A DNA stretch of 64,000 bases, taken from positions 5,412,501-5,476,500 of the forward strand of contig CATNEN010000034.1 in NCBI GenBank assembly GCA_950097015.1. The letters run 5' to 3'. Under the pieces are notes generated by a model that had not been told where the DNA came from, ran no database searches, and worked only from the letters and a program-made list of their open reading frames with translations. The stretch is from Macrostomum hystrix (lineage: Eukaryota > Platyhelminthes > Macrostomidae). Position 1 is the stretch's first letter. Each line of letters opens with the position of its first letter. Position numbers and translations under genes: made by a program. This document shows, piece after piece, positions 46,412 to 60,000 of this stretch.

Positions 46412-49199
46412 AAAATTCTCATCAAGTTAACAAAAATCACTCCAGAATCTACAAAAATAAGGCCGCCCCGGCAACACCGACTGTCTCTAACATCGCTGTT
46501 TCTGCTGCTGCTGCTGCTGGCTCCAGTGAGCGACGCTACCTCCCTAGTTGAGTCCGACTTCTCACCTGCCCAGCTGTCTAGCCGGTCCGGCCCCGGTCAT
46601 CACTCCGGCCGTCGGGTGAAAATGGCGGAGAAGAACCTCATCCAGGAGCTGCTGCGCGACTACGACAAGAAGAGCCGGCCGGTGGTGGACACCGACCCGG
46701 ATGGCGGCACGCCGAAGATCCTGCGGCCGCGCGAGAAGGGCGCCAATTCTAGTCGCATTCCGATCCAGCAGATCACTGTGCAGTTTGGCCTGCGCCTGGT
46801 GCAGATTCTGGACCTGAACGAGATGGAGCAGGTCCTCACTGTCAGCGTCATATCGCTCTACGTGAGTCGAGACCCATTCCGTCTTCACTATCTACTCAAC
46901 CTCTCCCCTGTCAACTCAATGTCCACCTTGTCTACCTGCTCAGTTTTACTATCGACCGTTCTTGTCATCACTAATAATGAAATTCAATATTATAGTTGCT
47001 GTACAGTTGCAACATTAACCGATAAAATAGAATAGCAAAAGTAGCAACCAGATTCCCAACAACTCAATCGTGAACCTGCCACAGCAATGGGTGGACTATC
47101 ACCTGCGCTGGGAGCCCGAGGAGGAGTCTGGCATCAAGTTTCTTCACATACCGACCAGCAAGCTCTGGCTGCCGGATATTGCATTGTACAACTAGTGAGT
47201 TAAGGCCTCTTTATTTCCCACAATTATCCCATTCTCCAACTAAAGACCTCGCCAACAAAAATCCGATTCCAGCGCCGACGAAAGACTTGAAGAGAGACGC
47301 GACTGCGCGGCAAAGGTTCACCACAATGGCACTGTGGAGTGGCACCCGATGGCCATCTATAAGAGTGCCTGCGAGATAAAAATCAAGTACTTCCCATTTG
47401 ATAAACAGGTCTGCTGGCTCAAATTCGGACCCTGGACTTACGATGGGTAAGCAGGGAGTATTAATTATCATCATGGAACAGTCAGGATGTGCTTCATAAG
47501 CTGACTATGTGCTCGAATCTCTTTCACCAGGTGGCGAGTAAACATCTCCTACTATCGCAACATGACAGCCTTCGACGTTGAAGGCATGGTTGACAGCCCA
47601 GAGTGGGAGATTCTTAACCACACGGCCCAGTTCAAGGAGCAGGTGTATCCCTGCTGCCCGGAGCCATACGTTGACATCACCTTCTGGCTGTGGATGCGAC
47701 GCCACACCGCATTCTCAACCCTGATCCTCATTCTACCCTGCTGTCTGCTGTCCTCCCTGACCCTGGTGCTGTTCTGGCTGCCACCGGAGACACCGGCAAA
47801 GATGGTGCTGGGTGAGCTGAAATATGAGATGCTGGTGAGACGGTTCACTGTGGTTTATGTGTCAACCTTATGTTGTAATGGTTGCGCCTCGGGCTAGTTA
47901 TTTTATGCCACTTGGATTGAATTTCATTTCGCATCCCACCGCTGCCACCAATGTTAGTGAATTTCGGCAAGATGAGACGAGTACTTTTATTTACGAACTA
48001 AAAATAGCTGGTGTGCAAGAGTACCATTGCTGCGACAGATAAATAGCCGTTGGTAGTAAAACAACTCACCCCACAGGGTATAGCGTATAGGTGTACGTGT
48101 ATGTCACACATATCCGTTGTTTTACGGATGCAATTAACTTTCTAGCACACCTCCTCCAGGCATGAACATCTTTGTCGCATTCTTCCTGCTCATGCTGCTG
48201 CTCGAAGGTCAGACCCCGTCTGCATCGGACTCGTTTCCACTGATTGGTGAGTTTCCAAGAAACTGAAGTGAGCAAATATTTTCTTTTTATTGATGGTCGC
48301 ACGGAGTGTTACAATCGAATTAAAGCGCGAACAATGACCCACTCTGTCTGATTTTAGGCCAATACTATTGCCTGAACATGGGCATCATCACGCTCTCCAC
48401 ATTTCTGTCAGTCATTGTGGTCAATTTTCACTTCCGTGGCGACAATCGTCAGGAGGTGCCGCGCTGGCTGAAAAAGGTGAGTCGGAGCTACGAGCTCGAA
48501 ATACTACCTTAAGATTCTCCGGGGGCCTGAGACCATGATTGTTAGTTATTAACCATAAACCAAACAAAAAAATTTTATTATTGTTACTTCTGACTCCATT
48601 TAAACATTTTCAATCTCTTCTTGCAGTTGGCAATCGAACACGGAGCTCGTCTGTTGTTTGTCACTCTGTCGGCAAAGCCGCGACTGCCGCAGCAGCAGCA
48701 AAAGCAAGATTCAGACCTCCAGATGCAGCAGCTACCGCCAATTCAACAGCAGCAGCAGCAGAAGCAGCAGCTGCTCATCACAGCGCCACCCTACAACTTA
48801 GGCCGCATCAACGGAACTTCAGGTCCACCAGATCATTCCCTGGCCTCCTTCATCCAGCCTGGCTTCTACTCCAACTGCCCGCAGCTGCAGCAGCAGCAGC
48901 TGATGGCGCCTGCCCTGTTGGCGATGGAGCCGCTAGCCAGACGCAAGTTGAATACCCTGGCCAAGGATCTACGCGACATCGTAAAAGCCCTGCGCTACAT
49001 ACAGCGACTGCACGAGAGCAAGGAGCGAGTCGGGCGCACGGTGCAGGAGTGGCGCTCGGTTGCCATGGTGCTAGACCGGCTGTTCTTCGTCATCTACTTC
49101 ATCACCATATTCATGTCCATAGTGGTCTATTATCCGAAGGAGGGCAACGAGATTGTGCCAGGCGTCATTCCGGACGACACGCACGGAAATTCGCACTGA
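46412..49199 (+). CDS. Nicotinic-type Cys-loop receptor alpha subunit, predicted anion-selective
   Basis: Exons 46412-46861, 47085-47194, 47273-47446, 47531-47811, 48160-48246, 48358-48476 and 48627-49199, with matching phases. It has a hydrophobic signal segment ([15 protein letters not shown]) and the ligand-binding domain with [19 protein letters not shown] and the Cys loop [15 protein letters not shown] (13 residues between cysteines). Vicinal cysteines in YPCCPEPY mark an alpha subunit. Four membrane segments follow, with TM2 in the 48160 exon, a glutamine-rich intracellular loop, and TM4 near the end. Before TM2 the usual GEK of cation channels is PAK (ETPAKMVLG): Pro at -2' and Ala at -1', as in chloride-selective family members, including nicotinic receptors of flatworms and snails. 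No in-frame ATG precedes the signal segment; the first is at 46622, after it. An AUG from a spliced leader at the 46411 acceptor, or an upstream exon, must provide the start. Confidence 0.9.
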
Positions 49200-51035
49200 G
49201 CAGGTTGAGCGAGCTAGGTGTTCCTGAACAGACCGGACACCAAGACTTGGACGCAGATTTTCACTTGCTGCAGAACTTGTTTATGGATGCAAATGTAGGA
49301 AAGAGATCGGGGCACTCGTATTAAGATATTGTGATGATTCGCGATGGTTCTTTGCCCTCAGAGCCAGCTTTCGGAGGAAAAGCTTAGTTTTAAAAAAATT
49401 TGGCAATGAAAATACATTCAAAAACTACATTTTTTTTAAATCTGGAGAACTCACTTGGTCCCTCGTGACGGCTAAAGTCGCAATACAGATGCGATCTGAG
49501 TAAAATAATTTTCCATCAAGGCTCACGTTGGTCATTATCCAGCTATTTTTGCTCACACTGCGCTCAGCTCAATTAATTCTTAAATCAGGTAGAGCTGCCA
49601 ATGCACTACGCTCGTAGAAATTCACGCAAATCTGACCGGAATCCTAAATCAAAAGCACCCGCACCACCTAATTTTATTGTGGCTCTAGTATTTTCTAAAA
49701 TTCGTACAATCTGTTTTTTGAACACTTCAGGTATGACGCTGGTCACAAAATGTTTAGAGTAGACTTTTAAAACACGGCATAAGTATTGTCACACATGTGA
49801 GCGTGTGATTCCAATTTCTGTTCCGATTCGTTGTATTGCATAATAACTTTCAGTTTTATTTGATTTAATCACAGGTTGTAAAGGCTTGCAGCTCAGCTCC
49901 TTGTTGTAAAAGCTGTTGTTACCTGCCCGAAACCCCTCCTTAAGTAGCGCGTTTGCACTACCCCCTCACATTTATAAACGCTCTCTCGTGAGTAGCATTG
50001 CCCGCTGGCTAGATCCAAGCAATGCACTTTTCTTTACAGCACCACAGATGACTAAGGTTGTATGTACATTCTAAGCATTCTGCCAATGGCCCCCTTAAAA
50101 TTAGCAGATCGATGTTTGTTTAATTTCTCAACTTTCAATTTTATTATCAAGTACATACTAGGGCGTCCAAAAAAGCTTAGGGATATTTTTTATAACGTTT
50201 TCCACAACCAGCAATAATTACAGCAACTGATGTATTTCACTGTGGCTTAATATCACCAACTGTTAAAATTATGTTGCGTAATCGTTTTCACTCGCGTACC
50301 TTGCACGAGAAATGTTTCTTGGCTTCTAACTACTAATAACTACGTAACTTAGTAGACAGACGATAATATAAATTAGTAAAGAACTGTTTCTCCTGTTGTC
50401 TTTTATCTCCCAAAAATAACTGCCTATTGGCCCATGTGGCTCACAGGATTTTTCCATAAGAATGCCCGCATCTTCCATAGCCGCAGTTGCGAGTGCTGAA
50501 TCTTCTTCTGAAGTTTAAAATGGGAGTCGCCGGGAGTCCTGCAGGCAAGCTAGCTAGTTTAGAAGACTTTCTTGGAAATGTAATTTTACGGCCGATGCCG
50601 AGGCCGATACAATTTTATCCCTGGTGGTACGATGGGAGCAGGAGAGAGGGCAGAAGGGAAAAATAGGATTTTATCCGAGCTAGTTGCAAGAAATAGACAC
50701 TTTAAGAATAGTCAGTTTCACAAAGTTCGCGCGAGTAAATAATGTATAACGCATGCGTTTTAAATGAATAACACTGACCTGCGCCTACTGTGAGTAGTCA
50801 GTCAGCATTTGTTAAAACATGTGAAAATCTAAACAATAATAATCGTTATGCATGAATCTGAAATAAGAAAACTTCTGCGCGATGAGTGGATTCTAAAAAA
50901 TACATAGACATCATATTGTAAAATATTGCGTGCACACGCTATATAAAGCAGGACATTGAAGAATTTTAATTGATGACACTTGAGTACAGCATGTGCGCAG
51001 TGCACCAATTTTGCACTTTGCAGTTTGTGACCAGC
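49200..51035. other. Convergent 3' region of the receptor and Vav genes
   Basis: Tail-to-tail intergenic DNA with no supported exon. TTTATT at 50150-50155 is a minus-strand AATAAA that could end Vav with a UTR of about 0.9 kb. I found no canonical AATAAA close after the receptor stop. The segment starting ACTAGGGCGTCCAAAAAAGC near 50158 resembles a DNA-transposon end, but no partner end was found. Confidence 0.5.
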
Positions 51036-54000
51036 TCACTCGATAGGCGAAGCGCTCAACTGCCCAACAGAATCGGCTGGGAATAGGCCTACCTGGCCAT
51101 TCAGCTTGCGGCCCGACCACAGGCTGCCCTCCTGTGACAGCACAGCAACTATCTCGCCTATGCTGAGGCTCACGTGACCAGACGAGGGCGGCGCGCTGTA
51201 TTCGCGAATAACCGGCGCCCAGCCCAGCACAGTGCCAGATGCCTTGCGAACTGACTGCCTGGCCTGCTGCTGCTGCTGCTGCTGATGCTGCTGTTTGAAT
51301 GGAATCTCCAGTTTGCAGTCTAACTCACTGAAGCATTCGCGAAGACTGTTGGAGCTGAAAATGATTAAAAGGCTTTTAGGAGCGACACAGAACCCTAGAC
51401 TGGAGGGTTATCTGTCACACAATGAGCTCACACAGCAGGCAGTGGATGGAGGGTTATCTGTCACACAATGAGCTCACACAGCAGGCAGTGGATGGAGGGT
51501 TATCTGTCACACAATGAGCTCACACAGCAGGCAGTGGATGGATGGTTATCTGTCACGCAATGAGCTCACACAGCAGGCAGTGGATGGATGGTTATCTGTT
51601 ACACAATGAGCTCACACAGCAGGCAGTGGATGGATGGTTATCTGTCACACAATGAGCTCACACAGCAGGCAGTGGATGGATGGTTATCTGTTACACAATG
51701 AGCTCACACAGCAGGCAGTGGATGGATGGTTATCTGTCACACAATGAGCTCACACAGCAGGCAGTGGATGGATGGTTATCTGTTACACAATGAGCTCACA
51801 CAGCAGGCAGTGGATGGATGGTTATCTGTTACACAATGAGCTCACACAGCAGGCAGTGGATGGATGGTTAGCTGTTACACAATGAGCTCACACAGCAGGC
51901 AGTGGATGGATGGTTAGCTGTTACACAATGAGCTCACACAGCAGGCAGTGGATGGATGGTTAGCTGTTACACAATGAGCTCACACAGCAGGCAGTGGATG
52001 GATGGTTAGCTGTTACACAATGAGCTCACACAGCAGGCAGTGGATGGATGGTTAGCTGTTACACAATGATCTCACACAGCAGGCAGCGGTTGTCAAGATC
52101 TTACCAGTAGAATGCAATGAGTTCCGGTGCAGTTGCAAAGTTCCTGGTCTCGCCCAAGCGGTAGCCATTCGGGGACCGGAGGATGCGCATGTGCTTGACA
52201 ACATCGCCGTGCCTGAGGGACACAGCGTATTCCCCGTTGCCCTGACTCTCGCGCACCAGAAATGTTCCGGAGGGTCTGGACAGCAGGGCGTCGCGCGCGT
52301 CGTCTCGAACCATCACGCCGACGTAATAATCGCTCCAGGCAGGAGAAACGCCGGCAGCGGCCTGAATCGATGCTCGTTGGTCGTTGGGCGCGGCGACAAT
52401 TGACGATGGCATCGGCGAGCGCGGACTATTGCTGCCCGGATCCTGCGACACTGAAGGACTCGGCGCCACGTAGCTGATGGTGTCCCGCCTAGCAACCTGA
52501 GTCTGGGGACTGCGCGGCGGCGCCGGCGACATCAGCGACTGAGGCCGCGCGCCGAAGGAGAAGCCTTGAAGAAAGGTTCAGGAATTTTTACAGTAAAGCT
52601 GTGAGGATTTTCTTTCTCACTGCACTTGCCTTTGGGATTTGCGAAGTAATCTAAGATTCTGGATAGATGGCTGCCTGCTCTGCCTCCCTGTTCCAGGTGG
52701 GTTAGACATGCTGGGATGGTTTAAGGTTGCAGGGCTGCCTGTTCCATGTGGGTTAGACATGCAGGGATGGTTCAGGTTGCAGGGCTGCCTGTTCCATGTG
52801 GGTTAGACATGCAGGGATGGTTCAGGGTTGCAGGGTTGCAGGGCTGCCTGTTCCATGTGGGTTAGACATGCAGGGATGGTTCAGGGATGCAGGGCTGCCT
52901 GTTCCATGTGGGTTAGACATGCAGGGATGGTTAAGGGTTGCAGGGCTGCCTGTTCCATGTGGGTTAGACATGCAGGGATGGTTAAGGGTTGCAGGGCTGC
53001 CTGTTCCATGTGGGTTAGACATGCAGGGATGGTTCAGGTTGCAGGGCTGCCTGTTCCAGGTGGGTTAGACATGCAGGGATGGTTCAGGGTTGCAGGGCTG
53101 CCTGTTCCAGGTGGGTTAGACATGCAGGGATGGTTCAGGAATGCAGGGCTGCCTGTTCCATGTGGGTTAGACATGCAGGGATGGTTCAGGGTTGCAGGGC
53201 TGCCTGTTCCATGTGGGTTAGACATGCAGGGATGGTTCAGGGTTGCAGGGCTGCCTGTTCCAGGTGGGTTAGACATGCACAGCCAGATAAAACACGCACC
53301 CTGCTGATTGGCAAAAGATGGCGGTGAAATAGGTTTGTTGGGAATGCACTGCTTGTGCACGGTGTGGCCAGACTTGCGGCATTTGTAGCCCTGAAAGAAG
53401 CAGCCGTGAATGAGCTTGTTGCAGACTGTACACATAGCCGGCGCGTCTAGGGTGCGTCTTTCGAAAAAATAGCCGTTTGCATTGTAGTTGGCGGGCGCCA
53501 CGTCGTCTTTAGCTCGCTGAAAGGCCTCCAACCAGCGCGCCCTAGCGTCTCGAGTCTTGGCGAAGAAGAGAAAGTTCACCTTCTCGGGCTGGTCCTTGGC
53601 CGAGCCTGACTGAGGCTGCTCTGAGACTACAAATCCCCAGCTCCACTTGGCGTCACTGCCAGACGATGAAGCCGCTGTTGATGTCGAATTGGCGGACGAA
53701 GACGATGCCAGGTCCAGTTCGCGTATGAGCAAATTAGGCTTAACCGCGAATGCAGTTTTGAAGGTCAGGCCTGGCCTGGGCTTGGCAAGCATGAACATGC
53801 GGGTCCACAGGAAGCACACTCGCAGCTTGCTGCCTCCGTTAGGCTTGGCCGGGTCGTTGGCTACTCGCAGATCGTCGTCGCGTTCCAAACGTCCGTAATC
53901 GGTTAGGCGCAGATTGCCAGGCATGTCCAGGCTGCTGATCTGAGGAATTGAGGAGGAGACCGCCTGCTTCGATTCCTGCTGGAATTTTACGATTCTAGCT

Positions 54001-57000
54001 ACGGGATCCTGATACGATTCTAACTACGGGATCCTGATACGATTCTAACTACGGGTTCCTGATACGATTCTAACTACGGGATCCTGATACGATTCTAACT
54101 ACGGGTTCCTGATACGATTCTGACTACGGGTTCCTGATACGATTCTAACTACGGGTTCCTGATACGATTCTAACTACGGGATCCTGATACGATTCTAACT
54201 ACGGGTTCCTGATACGATTCTAACTACGGGTTCCTGATACGATTCTAACTACGGGTTCCTGATACGATTCTAGCTACGGGATCCTGATACGATTCTAGCT
54301 ACGGGATCCTGATACGATTCTAGCTACGGGATCCTGATACGATTCTAACTACGGGATCCTGATACGATTCTAACTACGGGTTCCTGATACGATTCTAGCT
54401 ACGGGATCCTGATACGATTCTAACTACGGGTTCCTGATACGATTCTAACTACGGGTTCCTGATACGATTCTAACTACGGGTTCCTGATACGATTCTAGCT
54501 ACGGGATCCTGATACGATTCTAGCTACGGGATCCTGATACGATTCTAACTACGGGATCCTGATACGATTCTAGCTACGGGATCCTGATACGATTCCAGCT
54601 ACGGGATCCTGATACGATTCTAGCTACGGGATCCTGATACGATTCTAGCTACGGGATCCTGATACGATTCTAACTACGGGTTCCTGATACGATTCTAGCT
54701 ACGGGATCCTGATACGATTCTAGCTACGGGATCCTGATACGATTCTAGCTACGGGATCCTGATACGATTCTAGCTACGGGATCCTGATACGATTCTAACT
54801 ACGGGATCCTGATACGATTCTAACTACGGGTTCCTGACACGATTCTAACTACGGGTTCCTGATACGATTCTAACTACGGGTTTCTGATACGATTCTAGCT
54901 ACGGGATCCTGATACGATTCTAGCTACGGGATCCTGATACGATTCTAACTACGGGATCCTGATACGATTCTAGCTACGGGATCCTGATACGATTCTTACT
55001 ACGGGTTCCTGATACGATTCTAACTACGGGATCCTGATACGATTCTAACTACGGGTTCCTGATACGATTCTAGCTACGGGATCCTGATACGATTCTAACT
55101 ACGGGTTCCTGATACGATTCTAACTACGGGTTCCTGATACGATTCTAGCTACGGGTTCCTGATACGATTCTAGCTACGGGTTCCTGATACGATTCTAACT
55201 ACGGGATCCTGATACGATTCTAGCTACGGGTTCCTGATACGATTCTAACTACGGGTTCCTGATACGATTCTAGCTACGGGTTCCTGATACGATTCTAGCT
55301 ACGGGTTCCTGATACGATTCTAACTACGGGTTCCTGATACGATTCTAGCTACGGTTGTTGCTGTGCTTCTAGCCATGGTCTTGCCGCAATTCTAGCTACG
55401 GTTGTTGCTGCGATTCCAGCTAGGGTCCAGCTGCTATATAATTTCGCATCTACCTAGCTTCGGCACGTGCCCTAGCTACGGTTCCTGATGCGATTATGTT
55501 GGGATTTTCTATTCGGTTCCTGACATGATTTTAGCTACGAGGGTAGTATTCTCGCTGTGACACATATTAGTTGTAATTGTAAATACTAAATTAAACAAAA
55601 AACTACGTACTATTAACAGTTGAGAAATTAAAAATGCTAGAACTGAACACTAAACTTTCTTTAGTTAAGAAACTTAAGAAACGGATAGGAAACGTACACA
55701 CGAGCAACCAAAAATATACCTTAATCTTGAGACGATGTCAGAGCAGATACTACTGGCCAGACTGCTGACTGGTTAGTAGCAAGTGCGGATGGGCACATAT
55801 ATTGAAGATTTTCCTTAGTGAAATTCGTGCAAAATGAGTCTATCATGTTTTTTTCTTTTATAGAGGAATGAAATCCTCTTCCATACTACTAGAAGTAGAA
55901 TGCCAATTTTCCAATTTGTTGTTAATAGGAAAAACAGTGATGCAAGACAATTATTGAATAATTTAATCCAACGTAGATAATAAACACTAATGCTGAACTC
56001 TCGCTAAGAAAATATAAGTCTGCAAAAATCGTGTACAGTGTATTAATGTGCGACACAAACAGATGACCGAACAAATATTGAGCATATTCGCAAACGATGC
56101 GTAACACAAATATATAGATGTGCTAAAAATAATTTTAGTTTGCAATTCAACCCACACTGCGCTGGCTTCTGGACCGCCGTCTGGCAATTGAAAAATCTGC
56201 GAGCGGCAGAAACTGCGACAGGAAAATGAAATATGAATGCGAACAGAAATAATAGGATTCCTCTTGGGGATATTTCGCTATGGTGGGGCTACAGTGTGAA
56301 TATCCAGGATGCTTTACAAACATTAACTGCTCCATTTCTCCCAAATAAATTAAAGCAATTATTTTTAAAAAAGATAATTCCTGCTGCCAAATGATTGCGC
56401 GAAAAAATGAAACGATACATTTTGTTGCCGGGATGCATCTAGACCGCGAAGCGAGGGATATGACTGCATCCAGTAAGAAAATTACTTGTATGAAAAAAAG
56501 AGAGCAGAGAGTACAGATCTCGAGTGGAGCAAGATGGGTACAAGAGAAATGGGAGAAAGAAGGATAGGAGAAAGGGAGAAAATGGATAGTGCAGAAGGGA
56601 ATAAACAGGGAGAGAAGAAGAGGAGAAAGAGGCAGAGGAGAAGGGGAGAAAGAACGAGGCAGAGTAGATGGGGAGAAAGAGGCAGAGTAGATGGGGAGAA
56701 AGAGGCAGAGGAGATGGGGAGAAAGAGGCAGAGGAGATGGGGAAAAAGAGCCAAAGGAGATGGGGAGAAAGAGGCAGAGGAGATGGGGATAAAGAGCCAA
56801 AGGAGATGGGGAGAAAGAGGCAGAGGAGATGGGGAGAAAGAGGCAGAGGAGATGGGGAGAAAGAGGGAGAGGAGATGGGGAAAAAGAGCCAAAGGAGATG
56901 GGGAGAAAGAGGCAGAGGAGAGGGGTATAAACAGGGAAAGGAGAAGGGGTGAAAGAGGGATAGGAGAAGGGGAGAAAGAGGGATAGGAGAAGGGGAGAAA

Positions 57001-60000
57001 GAGAGATAGGAGAAGGGGAGAAAGAGGGATAGGAGAAGGGGAGAAAGAGGATAGGAGAAGGGGAGAAAGATGGATAGGAGAAGGGGAGAAAGATGGATAG
57101 GAGAAGGGGAGAAAGATGGATAGGAGAAGGTAGAAATGAGGCACAAACGGAAATCGAGGGTTTAGTGGAAAGTTAAAAAGGAAAATGAATGATAGTCATA
57201 GTCAGGAGTGATATTCATACGAACACAGATCCATGCGCCTATAGCTGGTAAACCAGCGATGAAGAGGCGGGGTTACAGAGAGTAGGAAGGGAGATGTAGG
57301 CAGAGGGCGCGGTCCAAGGTATGACAGCTGACAGAATCGCGTGCGATATCCCAAAAAAATTCCGCGAAACTTAAATGTGTTTTAGAAGGAATTTATGCAT
57401 GTCAGGGCTAGAAATGAGGCAGGCAGGGCTTAGGGGAACATTTAATCTGGGATCAGAGGTTGGGGTTGTGCGGGGAAGGACGTTTGCAGGGCGAGGGAAA
57501 ACCATATCAAAGTAAATTTTCGTAAAATTTTACACTCGGTTGCAGCCCTACCTGACTCTGAATCTGGTTAATTAGGACTCGCATCTCCGTGTCGCGCTTT
57601 GTCTCATTAACGTAGGTGGCCACATCGCACATGGCATCGTGAGCCGACTTCAGCAGGTCTTTGTCTTTGCCGCCCTCCTTCCTATCGTAATCCATGAGGC
57701 TCTTTACAAGCAGGTGGTATCTGTGGGTCAGTTGAAATTCAGCACAATCATCTCTGTTCTCAAATGTCCTTGGGATCACATTTTCAAAATATCCCTGGGA
57801 ATATCTTTGGGAAGTCTGTTCTCAAATATCTTTGGGAAGTCTGTTCTCAAATATCTTTGGGATGTCTGTTATTAAAATATCCTTAAAATCTAAGTCTATT
57901 CTCAAAATATCCCAGAGATCTCTGTTCTCAAATATCTTCGATGGATGCCTTTTCTCAAATATCTTTGGGATGTCTGTTTTCAAATATCTTTGGGATGTCT
58001 GTTCTCAAATATCTTTGGGATGTCTGTTTTCAAATATCTTTGGGATGTCTGTTCTCAAATATATTTTCTTTGGGATCTCTGTTCTCAAATATCTTCGATG
58101 GATGCCTTTTCTCAAATATCTTTGGGATGTCTGTTTTCAAATATCTTTGGGATGTCTTTTCGCAAATATCTTTGGGATGTCTGTTTTCAAATATCTTTGG
58201 GATGTCTGTTCTCAAATATCTTTGGGATGTCTGTTCTCAAATATCTTTGGGATGTCTGTTCTCAAATATCTTTGGGATGTCTGTTCTTAAATATCTTTGG
58301 GATGTCTGTTCTCAAATATCTTCGATGGATGCCTTTTCTCAAATATCTTTGGGATGTCTGTTTTCAAATATATTTGGGATGTCTGTTCTCAAATATCTTT
58401 GGGATGACTGTTTTCAAATATCTTTGGGATGTCTGTTCTCAAATATCTTTGGGATGTCTGTTCTCAAATATCTTTGGGATGTCTGTTCTCAAATATCTTT
58501 GGGATGTCTGTTTTCAAATATCTTTGGGATGTCTGTTCTCAAATATCTTTGGGATGTCTGTTCTCAAATATCTTTGGGATGTCTGTTTTCAAATATCTTT
58601 GGGAAGTCTGTTCTCAAATATCTTTGGGATTTCTGTCATTAAAATATCCTTAAAATCTAAGTCTATTCTCAAAATATCCCAGAGATCTCTGTTCTCAAAA
58701 GATTGCAAAAATGCATAATTCTTGAACGATCTCGAGCAGCGCAGACCTCAGCACCCGCTGCATAGGCACAGCCAGGTATTCGCTGAGTTTGAACTGGCCT
58801 TTAGCCGCTGCGAGGTGGCGCTGAACTTCTTCCTGACGCCTCTTATCCGATCTGCAGGCGTCCTCCAGCAGTGAGATGGCCTCGGTCATGTGGGCGCAAT
58901 AGGAGCCGTACAGCAGCAGCTGGTCGTGATAGCCAATCAGAACGGTCGGCAGCGGCTTGGCACCGCGCAGCTGGGTGGCGACTTCCAGTTCGCGAAGCAG
59001 CTTCCGGTGCAAGCTGAGCAGCTCTGGCAGGTGCTCAAAGATAACGTCAACTTCTACCGGAGTCCACGACGACTGCGGTTCCTGGGTGGATTAGGATTGG
59101 GATCTTAGCTGGATTTTAGTTTTTGTAAGTAGGATTTGAGGATAGGGATTCACACAGGATTTGTGTTTTGTGAGTGGGATTTGAGGATTGGGATTCACAC
59201 AGGATTTGTGTTTTGTGAGTGGGATTTGAGGATTGGGATTCACACAGGATTTGTGTTTTGTGAGTGGGATTTGAGGATTGGGATTCACACAGGATTTGTG
59301 TTTTGTGAGTGGGATTTGAGGATTGGGATTCACACAGGATTTGTGTTTTGTGAGTGGGATTTGAGGATTGGGATTCACACAGGATTTGTGTTTTGTGAGT
59401 GGGATTTGAGGATTGGGATTCACACAGGATTTGTGTGTTATAGGTGGGATTTTAGGATTGGGATTTCAGCAGAATTTGTGTCTTATAGGTGGGATTCTAA
59501 ACTATCAACAGTTATGCGAAAAAAAGCGAAAACTAATTAAAGCTTGCAGCAGCACTAGCCTTGGGTGTAGCTCGTTGGCCTAGCGGCAATGTTAATCCTC
59601 CTAAAGTGCTTGCTCGCATGCTTAATTAGCTTGAAAAATGCCTGATTAATCCCTCATTTGATATTCTGAGTCGTTGAGTAAAATCTTGGCTTGCATTTTC
59701 TGTAGGAAGTCTCCATTTTTTATTGTCTATGGCCACAGATCCTAAAAGCAACATGGAACTGGGCGAGGCAAAGCTGATGTTTGTGTTATAATACACATTT
59801 AGGTTGCTAGGCAACTAAACTGGTCGATTTTCGCGTGGTTTCGAATAGTTAGACTATAATTCAGATAATTGCATTATGCACAGCTAATCGGGTTACTATT
59901 TGAATATTCTTTCTAACTAACTAATTTGCTTAGACTAGAGAAAAAAGTTGATTAAAACAAATTTGAAATCCCATCCAGGTGATTCTGTGTACACAGTCAC

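Noticed and set aside
50157-50300. Possible mariner-like transposon end (ACTAGGGCGTCCAAAAAAGC)
   Set aside because: Only one end is visible, and no inverted partner or target duplication was found nearby.
56439-57146. Minus-strand frames of 217-235 codons rich in Pro/Leu/Ser
   Set aside because: Translation of a purine-rich tandem repeat in a Vav intron. Several frames are open at once, the mark of low complexity.
57832-58718. Open frames of 150-257 codons with Trp/Phe/Cys-rich repeats
   Set aside because: The 25-bp array keeps frames open because its unit lacks stops in any phase. The gene lies on the other strand, and the array sits between two phase-matched Vav exons.
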